Source: JBOHDX01 sp050700835 (GTDB lineage: Bacteria > Actinomycetota > Actinomycetes > Propionibacteriales > Nocardioidaceae). Taken from it: a DNA stretch of 64,000 bases. A program made the position numbers and the translations under genes. Under the pieces are notes generated by a model. It worked only from the letters and a program-made list of their open reading frames with translations. It did no database searches and was not told the origin of the DNA. Shown here piece after piece: positions 35,396 through 43,288 of the stretch (its first letter is position 1; each line of letters begins with the position of its first letter). The stretch lies in the NCBI GenBank assembly GCA_050700835.1, contig JBOHDX010000021.1, positions 25,460 to 89,459 on the forward strand, in the 5' to 3' direction.

Positions 35396-36237
35396 CTCAG
35401 CCCGACGACGCCGCGACCGCCGCCCACCCCGACCTCGACACGCTGGCCGACCTCGCCGCCGATGCGCCACTCGACGCCCAGGTGCGCACCGCGGCACAGG
35501 CGCACGTCGGCAACTGCGACGCGTGCTCCGCGCGGCTCGCGGCGCTAGCGGACCTGCCGACGGTGCTGGCCAACGCCTCGGTCGAGCCCATGCCGGCGAG
35601 CGTGGCGCAGGCGCTGCAGGTCACGCTTCGCCATGCCGTCGACGAGCGGGCCGACGGTACGCGCTCGGGCACCGTGGTGCCGTTGGCTTCGCGACGCCGA
35701 CGGTGGGTGCCCGCGCTGGTCGCCGCTGCCGCCGCGGTCGTGGCGGTCGGAGCGATCAGCCTGGCCCAACCCTGGAACAACAACGGCGCCGGCCCCACGG
35801 CGGCAACCACACCGGCCACGAACTCCATGGCCGGCGCCCTGCAGCCGTCCGGCCCGGGATTGACCGGGAGCGGTGCGGTCCCCGCGTTCGCCCTCACGTC
35901 CGCGGGATTCGCCGCCGAGGTGCGCACCGAGATCTACCACCGTCCCGCTGCGGCGGCGACGGGGACCCCGACCGACAAGACGCCGGATCCCCGCGTGGCC
36001 CTCCCCCACTTTCTCGCCGCGGAGGTGCGGACGGCGTGCTCCGCTGCTTCGTCGACGACGTCCGGTCAGCAGCGGCCCATCCTGTCCGGGCCGCCGCAGC
36101 TGTGGAACGTGACGTTCGACGGTCAGCCGGCGGTGCTGGTCAGCAGCGGCCCGGTCGCCGACCGGGTGGTCACGGCGTACCAGTGCGGGAGCGGTCACCC
36201 CGCGGTCCTGGCGACCGTGGTGCTCGACCTGCGCTGA
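35392..36237 (+). CDS. Anti-sigma factor with HxxxCxxC motif, probably for SigM
   Basis: The 281-residue protein has an N-terminal zinc anti-sigma-like motif (HVGNCDAC, His-x3-Cys-x2-Cys) near residues 40-55. One membrane segment (WVPALVAAAAAVVAVGAISLA) lies around residue 110. A Pro/Thr-rich linker and an exported domain with a probable disulphide (EVRTACSAA and AYQCGSGH) follow. GTG 35392 overlaps the sigM stop. By position it should hold SigM at the membrane and release it on an envelope signal. The mycobacterial counterpart is the Rv3912-type protein. Confidence 0.85.
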   Translation: MTQPDDAATAAHPDLDTLADLAADAPLDAQVRTAAQAHVGNCDACSARLAALADLPTVLANASVEPMPASVAQALQVTLRHAVDERADGTRSGTVVPLASRRRRWVPALVAAAAAVVAVGAISLAQPWNNNGAGPTAATTPATNSMAGALQPSGPGLTGSGAVPAFALTSAGFAAEVRTEIYHRPAAAATGTPTDKTPDPRVALPHFLAAEVRTACSAASSTTSGQQRPILSGPPQLWNVTFDGQPAVLVSSGPVADRVVTAYQCGSGHPAVLATVVLDLR

Positions 36238-36257
36238 GTCGGCGCCGCCAGGCGACC

Positions 36258-36283
36258 GGAATCGTGGACACCTAGGATGCGTT
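36258..36283 (+). promoter_or_regulatory. SigR/SigH-type promoter of trxB
   Basis: GGAAT at 36258-36262 and GTT at 36281-36283 are 18 bases apart, matching the consensus GGAAT-N18-GTT of the thiol-oxidative-stress sigma factor SigR (Streptomyces) or SigH (mycobacteria). A vegetative -10-like TAGGAT (36273-36278) overlaps the spacer. The trxB start is about 58 bases downstream. Confidence 0.75.
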
Positions 36284-36341
36284 GCAGCGATCGTGGCGCC
36301 CAGCTAGGCCCCAGCCACCGCAGCGAAAGTCGAGGATCCCT

Positions 36342-37319
36342 GTGACAGCAGTTCGCAACGTGATCATCATCGGCTCCGGCCCCGCTGGCTACACGGCTGC
36401 CATCTACGCCGCTCGCGCCAACCTGGCCCCGCTGGTGTTCGAGGGATCCGTCACCGCCGGGGGTGCGCTGATGACCACCACCGACGTGGAGAACTTCCCC
36501 GGCTTCCCCGAGGGGATCATGGGGCCAGCCCTGATGGACGACCTGCGCACCCAGGCGGAGCGCTTCGGCGCCGAGCTCGTGCCTGACGACGTCACGTCCG
36601 TCGACCTCGACGGCGACGCCAAGATCGTGCGTACCGCCGACGGAGTCGAGCACCGCGCGCACGCCGTGATCCTCGCGATGGGGTCCGGCTACCGCAAGCT
36701 CGGGCTGGCCGACGAGGACCGGCTGTCCGGCCACGGCGTCTCCTTCTGCGCCACCTGTGACGGGTTCTTCTTCCGGGGTCAGGAGATCGCGGTCGTGGGT
36801 GGCGGCGACTCCGCGATCGAGGAGGCGACCTTCCTGACCCGCTTCGTCGACAAGGTCACCCTCGTGCACCGACGGGATCGGCTGCGGGCCAGCAAGATCA
36901 TGCAGGACCGGGCGCTGGCCAACGACAAGATCGAGTTCGCGTGGAACTCCGCCGTGGACGCGATCCACGGTGACGACCGTCTCAGCCACCTCACCCTCGT
37001 CGACACCACCACCGGTGCCCGTCGCGAGCTGGCGGCGACGGGGCTGTTCATCGCGATCGGCCACGATCCTCGCTCGGAGCTGGTCAAGGGCCAGGTCGAG
37101 CTCGACGACGAGGGGTACGTCCTGGTCGACGCCCCGTCCACACGTACCAACCGGTCCGGGGTGTTCGCCTGCGGAGACCTCGTCGACCACACCTATCGCC
37201 AGGCCGTCACCGCCGCTGGCACCGGCTGCGCCGCGGCGATCGACGCCGAGCGCTTCCTCGCTGACCTGGAGGAGACCCTCACATGGTCCACGGCCGCCGC
37301 TGCTGCCTCGAAGGCCTGA
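36342..37319 (+). CDS. trxB: Thioredoxin-disulfide reductase
   Basis: The 325-residue flavoprotein has the FAD motif IIIGSGPAGYTAAIYAARA and the redox motif CATC in SFCATCDGFFF. The NADPH motif is VVGGGDSAIEEA, and the C-terminal FAD motif is GVFACGDLVD. It reduces thioredoxin with NADPH. GTG 36342 gives the standard N-terminus. A SigR/SigH-type promoter lies upstream, and trxA follows 184 bases downstream. In M. tuberculosis and Streptomyces the same pair answers to thiol oxidation. Confidence 0.97.
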   Translation: MTAVRNVIIIGSGPAGYTAAIYAARANLAPLVFEGSVTAGGALMTTTDVENFPGFPEGIMGPALMDDLRTQAERFGAELVPDDVTSVDLDGDAKIVRTADGVEHRAHAVILAMGSGYRKLGLADEDRLSGHGVSFCATCDGFFFRGQEIAVVGGGDSAIEEATFLTRFVDKVTLVHRRDRLRASKIMQDRALANDKIEFAWNSAVDAIHGDDRLSHLTLVDTTTGARRELAATGLFIAIGHDPRSELVKGQVELDDEGYVLVDAPSTRTNRSGVFACGDLVDHTYRQAVTAAGTGCAAAIDAERFLADLEETLTWSTAAAAASKA

Positions 37320-37359
37320 TCGGCCCTCTGATCGTGCGTCCTGGCTGCGCGCCGACCGG

Positions 37360-37404
37360 GGGAATGTCCGGAGGGTCAGGCATTGTTGGACAGATTGTTG
37401 GACA
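37360..37404 (+). promoter_or_regulatory. Possible trxA promoter and direct repeat
   Basis: GGGAAT (37360-37365) is followed after 19 bases by GTTG (37385), one base longer than the ideal SigR/SigH spacing. The GTT lies in a direct repeat: ATTGTTGGACA occurs at 37382-37392 and again at 37394-37404. Just downstream ACGTGAG and CTCACGT form a seven-base inverted repeat. Confidence 0.4.
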
Positions 37405-37503
37405 TGGACGTGAGACGGTGAGTTCCGGCTCACGTCAGTGACCACCGCGACAACCCGCGTGAGCCCGCTCACGCGACCTGGTCCCACCCCCGAAGGAGCA
37501 ATA

Positions 37504-37830
37504 GTGGCCGCCATCGAACACGTCACCGACGCCGACTTCTCCACCACCGTGCTGGAGTCCGACAAGCCTGTGCTCGTCGACTTCTGGGCCGAGTGGTGCG
37601 GACCGTGCCGCCAGGTGGGCCCGATTCTCGAGGAGATCGCGGCGGAGCACGGCGACGCGCTGCGGATCGTGAAGATGAACGTCGACGAGAATCCTGCGAC
37701 ACCGGCTCAGTACCGCGTGACGGGCATCCCGACGATGAACGTCTACAAGGGCGGCGAGGTCGTCAAGCAGATCGTCGGCGCCAAGCCCAAGTCGGCCCTG
37801 ATCAACGACCTGTCCGACTTCATCGGCTGA
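37504..37830 (+). CDS. trxA: Thioredoxin
   Basis: The 108-residue protein has the thioredoxin fold with active site WCGPC in LVDFWAEWCGPCRQVGPILEE and the cis-Pro region VTGIPTMNVYKGG. It reduces protein disulphides and is recharged by TrxB. GTG 37504 follows GAAGGAGCAAT, giving standard length. A G+C-rich hairpin followed by TTTGT lies just after the stop. Confidence 0.97.
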   Translation: MAAIEHVTDADFSTTVLESDKPVLVDFWAEWCGPCRQVGPILEEIAAEHGDALRIVKMNVDENPATPAQYRVTGIPTMNVYKGGEVVKQIVGAKPKSALINDLSDFIG

Positions 37831-37847
37831 CCGGCACGACCACGACG

Positions 37848-37888
37848 GCGGTCCGTCCCCTGCACCACTGCGGGGCGGGCCGCTTTGT
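37848..37888 (+). terminator. Intrinsic terminator after trxA
   Basis: Bases 37848-37859 pair with 37872-37883 over about 12 positions, two of them G-U, with a short inner helix near the loop. CTTTGTC follows. It lies 18 bases after the trxA stop and between convergent genes. Confidence 0.65.
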
Positions 37889-38538
37889 CATGTCGTGGGC
37901 CGCGCCGAGTCGTCGGCCTCGAACAGCCGCACCGGAACGGGATCCGGGCGTACCACCCTCCGCAGTCGCGCCAGGGCCGCCTCGACATCCGGACGCCAGG
38001 TCACGGTGGCCCGCAGATCGAGCCGCATCCGCGGGTGCCTGGGGTGGTCCCGCACGGCCTCGAACCCAACGGCCGACAAGAACCCCGCCGGCCACACGCA
38101 GCCGAACGGGATCGGTTGATAGTCGCCGAACGCCTCCAGCGCCCGGACGCCGTCCCGGCTCACCATCTGCTTGGCGGCGTGCTGGACGAGGAGTCGGCCG
38201 AGACCGGCGCCCCGGTAGTCTGGCAGGATCATGCCGCTGACCAGCAGGAACGCGTCGCTCGTCACCGGCCCGGTGGCGAAGCGGGCGACCCCCGGCACCG
38301 CGTCCGGCGGTGCGTACACGAGCCAGCCGGCCGGCCCACCGTTGATGTGCACGATCGCCCCGGCGGTGCCGTCCTGGGCGACGCGGTCGTGAACCCACAG
38401 GCGTTTGGCCTCGGTCGCTTGCTCGTGCGTCGCGCGGGCACCGGCGACGGGTGACAGCTCCCAGGTGACACAGGCCCGGCACGTCGGGTGCAGGTCGTCG
38501 ATGTTCGAGGACGTCAGGGCGACAACGCGACGCGCCAC
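37888..38538 (-). CDS. GNAT-family acetyltransferase
   Basis: The 216-residue protein begins with a CRAC-type segment (LHPTCRACVTWEL) and then has a GNAT core: GPVTSDAFLLVSGMILPDYRGAGLGRLLVQHAAKQ, containing the acetyl-CoA loop RGAGLGR. The C-terminal part FGDYQPIPFGCVWPAGFLSAVGF is typical of a group next to trxA in actinobacteria. The acceptor is unknown. The frame extends to 38787, but GTG 38538 has GGAGG five bases upstream. Confidence 0.82.
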   Translation of the reverse strand: MARRVVALTSSNIDDLHPTCRACVTWELSPVAGARATHEQATEAKRLWVHDRVAQDGTAGAIVHINGGPAGWLVYAPPDAVPGVARFATGPVTSDAFLLVSGMILPDYRGAGLGRLLVQHAAKQMVSRDGVRALEAFGDYQPIPFGCVWPAGFLSAVGFEAVRDHPRHPRMRLDLRATVTWRPDVEAALARLRRVVRPDPVPVRLFEADDSARPTT

Positions 38539-38689
38539 AGCCACCTCCGCTCCCCGACTCCTAGAGCGCGGCGCGGCCCCCTGCCTCCGGCGCGGCCCGC
38601 CATGAGGCATCGTAGTGCCAGGTCTGCGACGACCGATCCCGATCCTCAACCCGACGCACGACAAGTGTCCGACCACCTCGGAGCGTGGG

Positions 38690-40066
38690 ATGGCAGCGAG
38701 CGACCACCGGCCACCGTCCGGCGACGAGACCGTGGGCGCGGTCGGCGCTGCCGTCGGCGTGGGCGCGAGCCCGGCCGGCCGGTCCACCCGGCTCGACTCC
38801 CACGTCGACCGCTACGCGCACCGCACCAAGCGCATGACCGCGTCGGAGATCCGGGCATTGTTCGCGGTCGCCAGCCGCCCCGAGGTGGTGTCCCTGGCCG
38901 GGGGGATGCCCAACCTCGCCGGTCTCCCGCTCGACGCCGTGGCCCGCGACCTGCACGACATCGTGCGCAACCACGGCACCTCCGCCCTGCAGTACAGCTC
39001 GGGCCAGGGGGACCCCGTGCTTCGCGAGCAGATCTGCGAGGTGATGGCGGCCGAGGGCATCTCGGCCCATCCCGACGACGTCGTCGTGACCGTCGGCAGC
39101 CAGCAGGGAGTCGACCTGGTCACCCGGATCTTCTGCGACCCCGGAGACGTCGTTCTGGTCGAGGCGCCCAGCTACGTGGGGGCACTCGGGGTCTTCCGGG
39201 CGTACGAGTGCGACGTCGTGCACGTGGCCATGGACGACGACGGCCTCGTGCCCGAGGCGCTCGAGCAGGCGGTCGCATCGGTCCGCGCGTCCGGGCGGCG
39301 AGTCAAGTTCCTGTACACCATCCCGACCTTCCACAACCCCGCCGGCGTGACCCTGACACCCGCGCGCCGCCGCGCGATCCTCGACATCTGCCGGGCCGCT
39401 GACCTACTCGTCCTCGAGGACAACCCGTACGGCCTGCTCGGCTTCGACGGTGAGCCCCCGCGGGCACTGCGCGCCGACGCGTCGGAGCACGTCGTCTATC
39501 TCGGTTCGTTCTCCAAGACGTTCGCTCCGGGATTCCGGGTCGGCTGGGCGCTCGCGCCGCACGCGGTGCGCGAGAAGCTGGTAATGGCTCAGGAGTCCGC
39601 GACGCTGTGCCCTCCGACGTTCTCCCAGGCAGTCGTGTCCGCCTATCTGGCGGGCAGCGACTGGCGCAGCCAGATCAAGGACTTCAACCAGATGTACCGC
39701 GAACGACGGGACGCGATGCTCGCCGCCCTGAACGACCACATGCCTCCTGGTACGCGCTGGACCGTCCCTCGCGGTGGGTTCTACGTGTGGGCGACCCTCC
39801 CGGAGGGCCTCGACGCCAAGGCGATGCTGCCGCGCGCGGTGACCGAGCGGGTCGCCTACGTGCCGGGCACCGCGTTCTATGCCGACGGGTTCGGCAGCCG
39901 GTGCATGCGCCTGTCCTACTGTCATCCGACGCCCGAGCGGATCCGGGAAGGCGTGCGCCGGCTGGCGGACGTCGTCACCGCCGAGCTGGAGCTCCGCGAG
40001 ACCTTCGGCACGACGTTGCCGAGCGCGTCGCGCGGGTACGAAGGACCCCAGTCCGACCTCACCTGA
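38690..40066 (+). CDS. PLP-dependent aminotransferase (class I/II, LysN/ARO8-like)
   Basis: The 458-residue fold type I enzyme has LQYSSGQGDPVLREQI, the substrate region IPTFHNPAGVTL and DNPYGLLGF. The PLP lysine lies in YLGSFSKTFAPGFRVGW. It lacks the N-terminal GntR domain of MocR regulators, so it is a plain transaminase. 2-aminoadipate or aromatic aminotransferase-like activity is likely. The first 50 residues are low-complexity. The next gene is a D-Ala-D-Ala-ligase-like enzyme 45 bases away, so a wall-related amino acid role is possible. Confidence 0.9.
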   Translation: MAASDHRPPSGDETVGAVGAAVGVGASPAGRSTRLDSHVDRYAHRTKRMTASEIRALFAVASRPEVVSLAGGMPNLAGLPLDAVARDLHDIVRNHGTSALQYSSGQGDPVLREQICEVMAAEGISAHPDDVVVTVGSQQGVDLVTRIFCDPGDVVLVEAPSYVGALGVFRAYECDVVHVAMDDDGLVPEALEQAVASVRASGRRVKFLYTIPTFHNPAGVTLTPARRRAILDICRAADLLVLEDNPYGLLGFDGEPPRALRADASEHVVYLGSFSKTFAPGFRVGWALAPHAVREKLVMAQESATLCPPTFSQAVVSAYLAGSDWRSQIKDFNQMYRERRDAMLAALNDHMPPGTRWTVPRGGFYVWATLPEGLDAKAMLPRAVTERVAYVPGTAFYADGFGSRCMRLSYCHPTPERIREGVRRLADVVTAELELRETFGTTLPSASRGYEGPQSDLT

Positions 40067-40111
40067 GGTCTGCCTCATCCACTGCGAGTGACCGACGACC
40101 GGGAGAGGCTC

Positions 40112-41119
40112 ATGACCGACCGAAGCCCGAGCACGCGTCCCTTACCGGACCTTGGTGGCCGCGTCGTCGTCTTGGCGGGAGGCCTCTCACACGAACGCGA
40201 CGTGTCGCTGCGATCCGGCCGACGGGTCAGCGAGGCGCTGCGTCATGCCGGGATCGAGGTCGAGGAGCGAGACGTTGACGCCTCGTTGCTCGGCGCCCTC
40301 CGCGATGACCCGCCGGCGTGCGTCTTCCCTGTCCTGCATGGGGAAACCGGCGAGGACGGTTCGCTCCAAGAAGTGCTGGAGCTGCTGGAGATCCCGTATG
40401 TCGGCTCGACACCGACCGCCTGCCGGACAGCCTTCGACAAGCCCGTGGCCAAGGCGATCGTGGCACGTCACGGTCTGCACACACCACGGCAAGCGGTCCT
40501 GCCGGCCCAGACGTTCCGGGAGATCGGCGCCGCTGCCGTGATGGAGGCACTGCTGGGGCGACTCGGCCTGCCGTTGGTGGTCAAGCCAGTCCGCGGCGGC
40601 TCTGCCCTCGGCTGCGAGGTGGTCCGCCGCGAGGACGAGCTGCCCGGCGCCATGGTGCACTGCTTCTCCTACGGACCGGTGGCGTTGGTCGAGCAGTGCG
40701 TCGACGGCACCGAGGTCGCCGTCGCGGTGATCGAGTCCGGTGGGCGTCCGCAGACGCTGCCGGCAGTCGAGATCCGGCCGGACGGTGGGGTGTACGACTA
40801 CTCGGCGCGCTACACCGCCGGGGCCACGGAGTTCGTCGTACCCGCAGCCCTGGCTGACACGGTCAGCGACGCGTGCGGGCAGGCTGCCCTCTCGGCCCAC
40901 CGGGCCCTGGGACTTCGCGACCTGTCGCGGTCCGACCTGATCGTCGACCCCGAGGGCACCGTGTGGTTCCTCGAGGTCAACGTCGCGCCCGGCATGACCG
41001 AGACCTCGTTGCTCCCGCTGGCGCTGGAGGGGTCCGGCCGGGAGCTGGCCGAGCTGGTCCACCAGTGGGTCAGCCAGGCAGTGGCCCGTCAGGCATCAGC
41101 GGCTCATGCACGGGGCTGA
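40112..41119 (+). CDS. D-alanine-D-alanine ligase-like ATP-grasp enzyme
   Basis: The 335-residue protein has the Ddl N-terminal motif (VVVLAGGLSHERDVSLRSGRRV), VFPVLHGETGEDGSLQEVLELL and ATP-grasp features VVKPVRGGSALGC. The C-terminal metal-binding region is DLIVDPEGTVWFLEVNVAPGMTETSLLPL. Most residues match Ddl, but Ddl usually shows a longer ATP-grasp linker and NTxPGMT, whereas this has NVAPGMT. It could be a second ligase or a related dipeptide ligase. ATG 40112 follows GGGAGAGG closely. Its 3' end overlaps the convergent MFS gene by 50 bases. Confidence 0.85.
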   Translation: MTDRSPSTRPLPDLGGRVVVLAGGLSHERDVSLRSGRRVSEALRHAGIEVEERDVDASLLGALRDDPPACVFPVLHGETGEDGSLQEVLELLEIPYVGSTPTACRTAFDKPVAKAIVARHGLHTPRQAVLPAQTFREIGAAAVMEALLGRLGLPLVVKPVRGGSALGCEVVRREDELPGAMVHCFSYGPVALVEQCVDGTEVAVAVIESGGRPQTLPAVEIRPDGGVYDYSARYTAGATEFVVPAALADTVSDACGQAALSAHRALGLRDLSRSDLIVDPEGTVWFLEVNVAPGMTETSLLPLALEGSGRELAELVHQWVSQAVARQASAAHARG

Positions 41120-42338
41120 CCGACTCTGCCGTGGCCGGTACCCGGGGTGGTGGCAGCCCCCGGTCGCGGCCACCCACGCTGAACCGCAGGTAGATCGCCG
41201 AGAGCGCGAATGCGCCCGCCATGATCGCGAAGATCACCCGGAAGCTCACCACGGACACCATCAGGGCGCCGACCGCGATCGACAACGACTGCGGCGTGCC
41301 CAAGATGACGTCGAACGCCGCCGAGACCCGGCCCATCAGTGCCTGGGGCGTGCGTACCTGCATCAGCGTGGTCAGCCCGATGATGATCGGCGGCAGCGCC
41401 AGACCGAAGACGAACACGCTGGCCAGCACCATGAAGATCGACTTCGCGGCCACCATGATGGCCAAGCCCACGGTGCAGATCAGGAGGCCGGCCAGCATCA
41501 CGGAAACCTCACCGCGACGTTTGACCAGCCGGCTAGTCATCAGGCCGGCGAGGACTGCCCCCACGCCTTGCACGGTCGAGATCACGCCGACGAACGACGC
41601 GGTCTTGTGGAACGCGTCGAGCACCGCATAGATGCACGACTCGGTGAAGCCGATCACGCAGATCGCGATGCCGATCGCGATAAGGGAGTGCTTCAGCACC
41701 CGATCACGTCCGATGTGCCGGATCCCCGCGAGCACCTCGTCCTTCCAGGCGAGGGTGCTGACCTCGACGACGTCGGTGTCCACCCGCAGGGCAAGTACCG
41801 CAGCAGCCGCCACCAGGAACGAGACGATGTCGATGCTCACCACGACCGAGGGGCCGAACGCGGTGTACAGGCCGGCCCCGAGCAGTGGGCCGCCGAGCCG
41901 CAGCCCTTCCCGCGTGGTGGCGATCGCCGCGTTGGCGTCGATCAGCTGGTCGTCGGGCAGCAGGTGCTTCAGCATGCCGTTGAGGGCCGCCGGCAACGTC
42001 ACGAACGAGATGCCGTAGCCGACGGCGACCGCGTAGATGACCCACACGTGTCGCGAGTCGTGCACCAGGAACAGCGGCAACAGAACCAGCGCCGACGCGA
42101 GGTTGCCGACGACCAGGAAGGTACGCCGTGCCACCTTGTCGACGCCCCAACCGAGCAGCGGTGCCGCCAGTGACGGCAGCACCAGCCAGAAGAACGTGAA
42201 CCCGGCGGCAGCATTGGAGCCGGTGAGGTTCTTCACCCAGATCGAGAGCACCAGCAGCATCACCGAGTCCCCGAGCTGACTCGCGACGATCCCGCCGAAC
42301 AGGATTCGGAAGCGCCGCTGGGCGAACGCCGCCCTCAC
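41070..42338 (-). CDS. Major facilitator superfamily transporter (MFS_3-like)
   Basis: The 422-residue protein has about twelve membrane segments. The start MRAAFAQRRFRILFGGIVASQLGDSVMLLVLSIWV and the second-loop GWGVDKVARRTFLVVGN are typical of enterobactin-exporter-like MFS_3 proteins. GTG 42338 overlaps the stop of the upstream HTH regulator by four bases, so repressor and exporter are coupled. This points to an inducible efflux module. Its 3' end overlaps the Ddl-like gene. Confidence 0.9.
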   Translation of the reverse strand: MRAAFAQRRFRILFGGIVASQLGDSVMLLVLSIWVKNLTGSNAAAGFTFFWLVLPSLAAPLLGWGVDKVARRTFLVVGNLASALVLLPLFLVHDSRHVWVIYAVAVGYGISFVTLPAALNGMLKHLLPDDQLIDANAAIATTREGLRLGGPLLGAGLYTAFGPSVVVSIDIVSFLVAAAAVLALRVDTDVVEVSTLAWKDEVLAGIRHIGRDRVLKHSLIAIGIAICVIGFTESCIYAVLDAFHKTASFVGVISTVQGVGAVLAGLMTSRLVKRRGEVSVMLAGLLICTVGLAIMVAAKSIFMVLASVFVFGLALPPIIIGLTTLMQVRTPQALMGRVSAAFDVILGTPQSLSIAVGALMVSVVSFRVIFAIMAGAFALSAIYLRFSVGGRDRGLPPPRVPATAESVSPVHEPLMPDGPLPG

Positions 42339-42958
42339 GACGCGTCCCTCGGGATAGCCGTGACGGACCCGGCGAAGGTGGGGCCTGGGGTCGGTGCTCG
42401 CTGCCCGTCGACCGAAAGCAGCGACAGCAGGTGGACGAGACGACTGCCGGGCGGGCGTTCACCCGGGTCGTCGAACCGGTCGAGGTATCGGGTCATGACG
42501 GCGCGCAGGTCGGTCTGGACCTGTTCGACCTCGGCAGCCGTCAGCCACATCACGCTCTGGCTGGCCGTGCTCAGCTGGTCCCACTCCGATCCGAGCCGGT
42601 TGGCGCGGGCGGCCTCGAAGCGGGCCACCTCGCGCTGGACCAGGACCCGAGACAGCGCGTCGGCGGCCATCAGGACCTCCGTCGACTCTCCGGCGTCGGC
42701 CCAGGACAGGCCCCGCTGCGCCGCCTGCCAGGGCCGCTGTCGACCCACTCCTCCCGCCGCCTCGACCACGAAGCCGTACTTGGCCAGGGTGCGCAGGTGG
42801 TACGAGCAGTTGGCTGGGGTCTCCGACAGGGCCTCTGCGAGATCGCTGGCCGTCAACGGGCCGTCGATCGTGAGCTGCTCGAGGATGGCCATCCGGACGG
42901 GATGGGCCAGGGCCTTGAGCTCCGATGCACCGCGGAGACGACGAGGGTCGAAAGACAT
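42335..42958 (-). CDS. HTH (ArsR-like winged helix) transcriptional regulator
   Basis: The 207-residue protein has a winged helix at residues 10-85 (ELKALAHPVRMAILEQLTIDGPLTASDLAEALSETPANCSYHLRTLAKYGFV). A longer C-terminal helical domain for dimerisation or ligand sensing follows. No metal-binding Cys cluster is visible. ATG 42958 lies six bases after TATTGT on the minus strand, a leaderless arrangement. The 44-base inverted repeat covering that -10 is probably its own operator. It precedes and overlaps the MFS gene. Confidence 0.9.
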   Translation of the reverse strand: MSFDPRRLRGASELKALAHPVRMAILEQLTIDGPLTASDLAEALSETPANCSYHLRTLAKYGFVVEAAGGVGRQRPWQAAQRGLSWADAGESTEVLMAADALSRVLVQREVARFEAARANRLGSEWDQLSTASQSVMWLTAAEVEQVQTDLRAVMTRYLDRFDDPGERPPGSRLVHLLSLLSVDGQRAPTPGPTFAGSVTAIPRDAS

Positions 42959-42962
42959 GTTG

Positions 42963-43006
42963 CGACAATAGGGTATGGCAACGATTGTTGCAATACCCTA
43001 TTGTCG
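42963..43006. promoter_or_regulatory. Operator/promoter of HTH-MFS pair: 20-bp inverted repeat
   Basis: Arms 42963-42982 and 42987-43006 are inverted copies matching at 19 of 20 positions around a GATT centre. Each arm contains ACAATAGGGTAT or its mirror. The left arm holds the -10 element TATTGT (minus strand) of the regulator gene, so binding would block transcription. It also faces the DUF664 relic to the right. Confidence 0.8.
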
Positions 43007-43029
43007 GCCCGGGTGCGACGGGATCATCC

Positions 43030-43240
43030 ATGAGCGAGCCTCAGGCCTTTGACATCAGCGCGCGCGTCGAGGCACCGTTACATGGCAGCGAGGTCGCCGT
43101 CCTGCGTGGTTCGCTGACGTACCAACGCCGACACGCTTCGGTGGAAGTACTCTGGCCTGACCCGGGACCAGCTGGCGCAGCCGTTGCCGCCGACCGATAT
43201 GACGCTCGGCGGGCTGATGAAGCACCTCCCGCTCGTCGAG
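43030..43240 (+). pseudogene. 5' fragment of a DUF664/DinB-family gene
   Basis: From ATG 43030 the frame reads a DUF664-like start (GSEVAVLRGSLTYQRR). After about 43128 the homologous frame continues one base out of register as TLRWKYSGLTRDQLAQPLPP, then TDMTLGGLMKHLPLVE. One extra base explains the shift. The similarity stops near 43240, about 70 residues into a family of roughly 170. The remaining part is missing and an ArsR operator begins there. Confidence 0.7.
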
Positions 43241-43256
43241 TCCTACGTACCCTTGC

Positions 43257-43284
43257 GGTTACGTAACCGATTGGATACGTTACC
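43257..43284. promoter_or_regulatory. Twin palindromic operator of the ArsR-like gene
   Basis: GGTTACGTAACC (43257-43268) is a perfect 12-base palindrome. After GATT a second, imperfect copy GGATACGTTACC (43273-43284) follows. The second copy contains the -10-like TACGTT, seven bases before ATG 43289. Autorepression of a leaderless arsR-type gene is the likely function. Confidence 0.7.
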
Positions 43285-43288
43285 CGCC

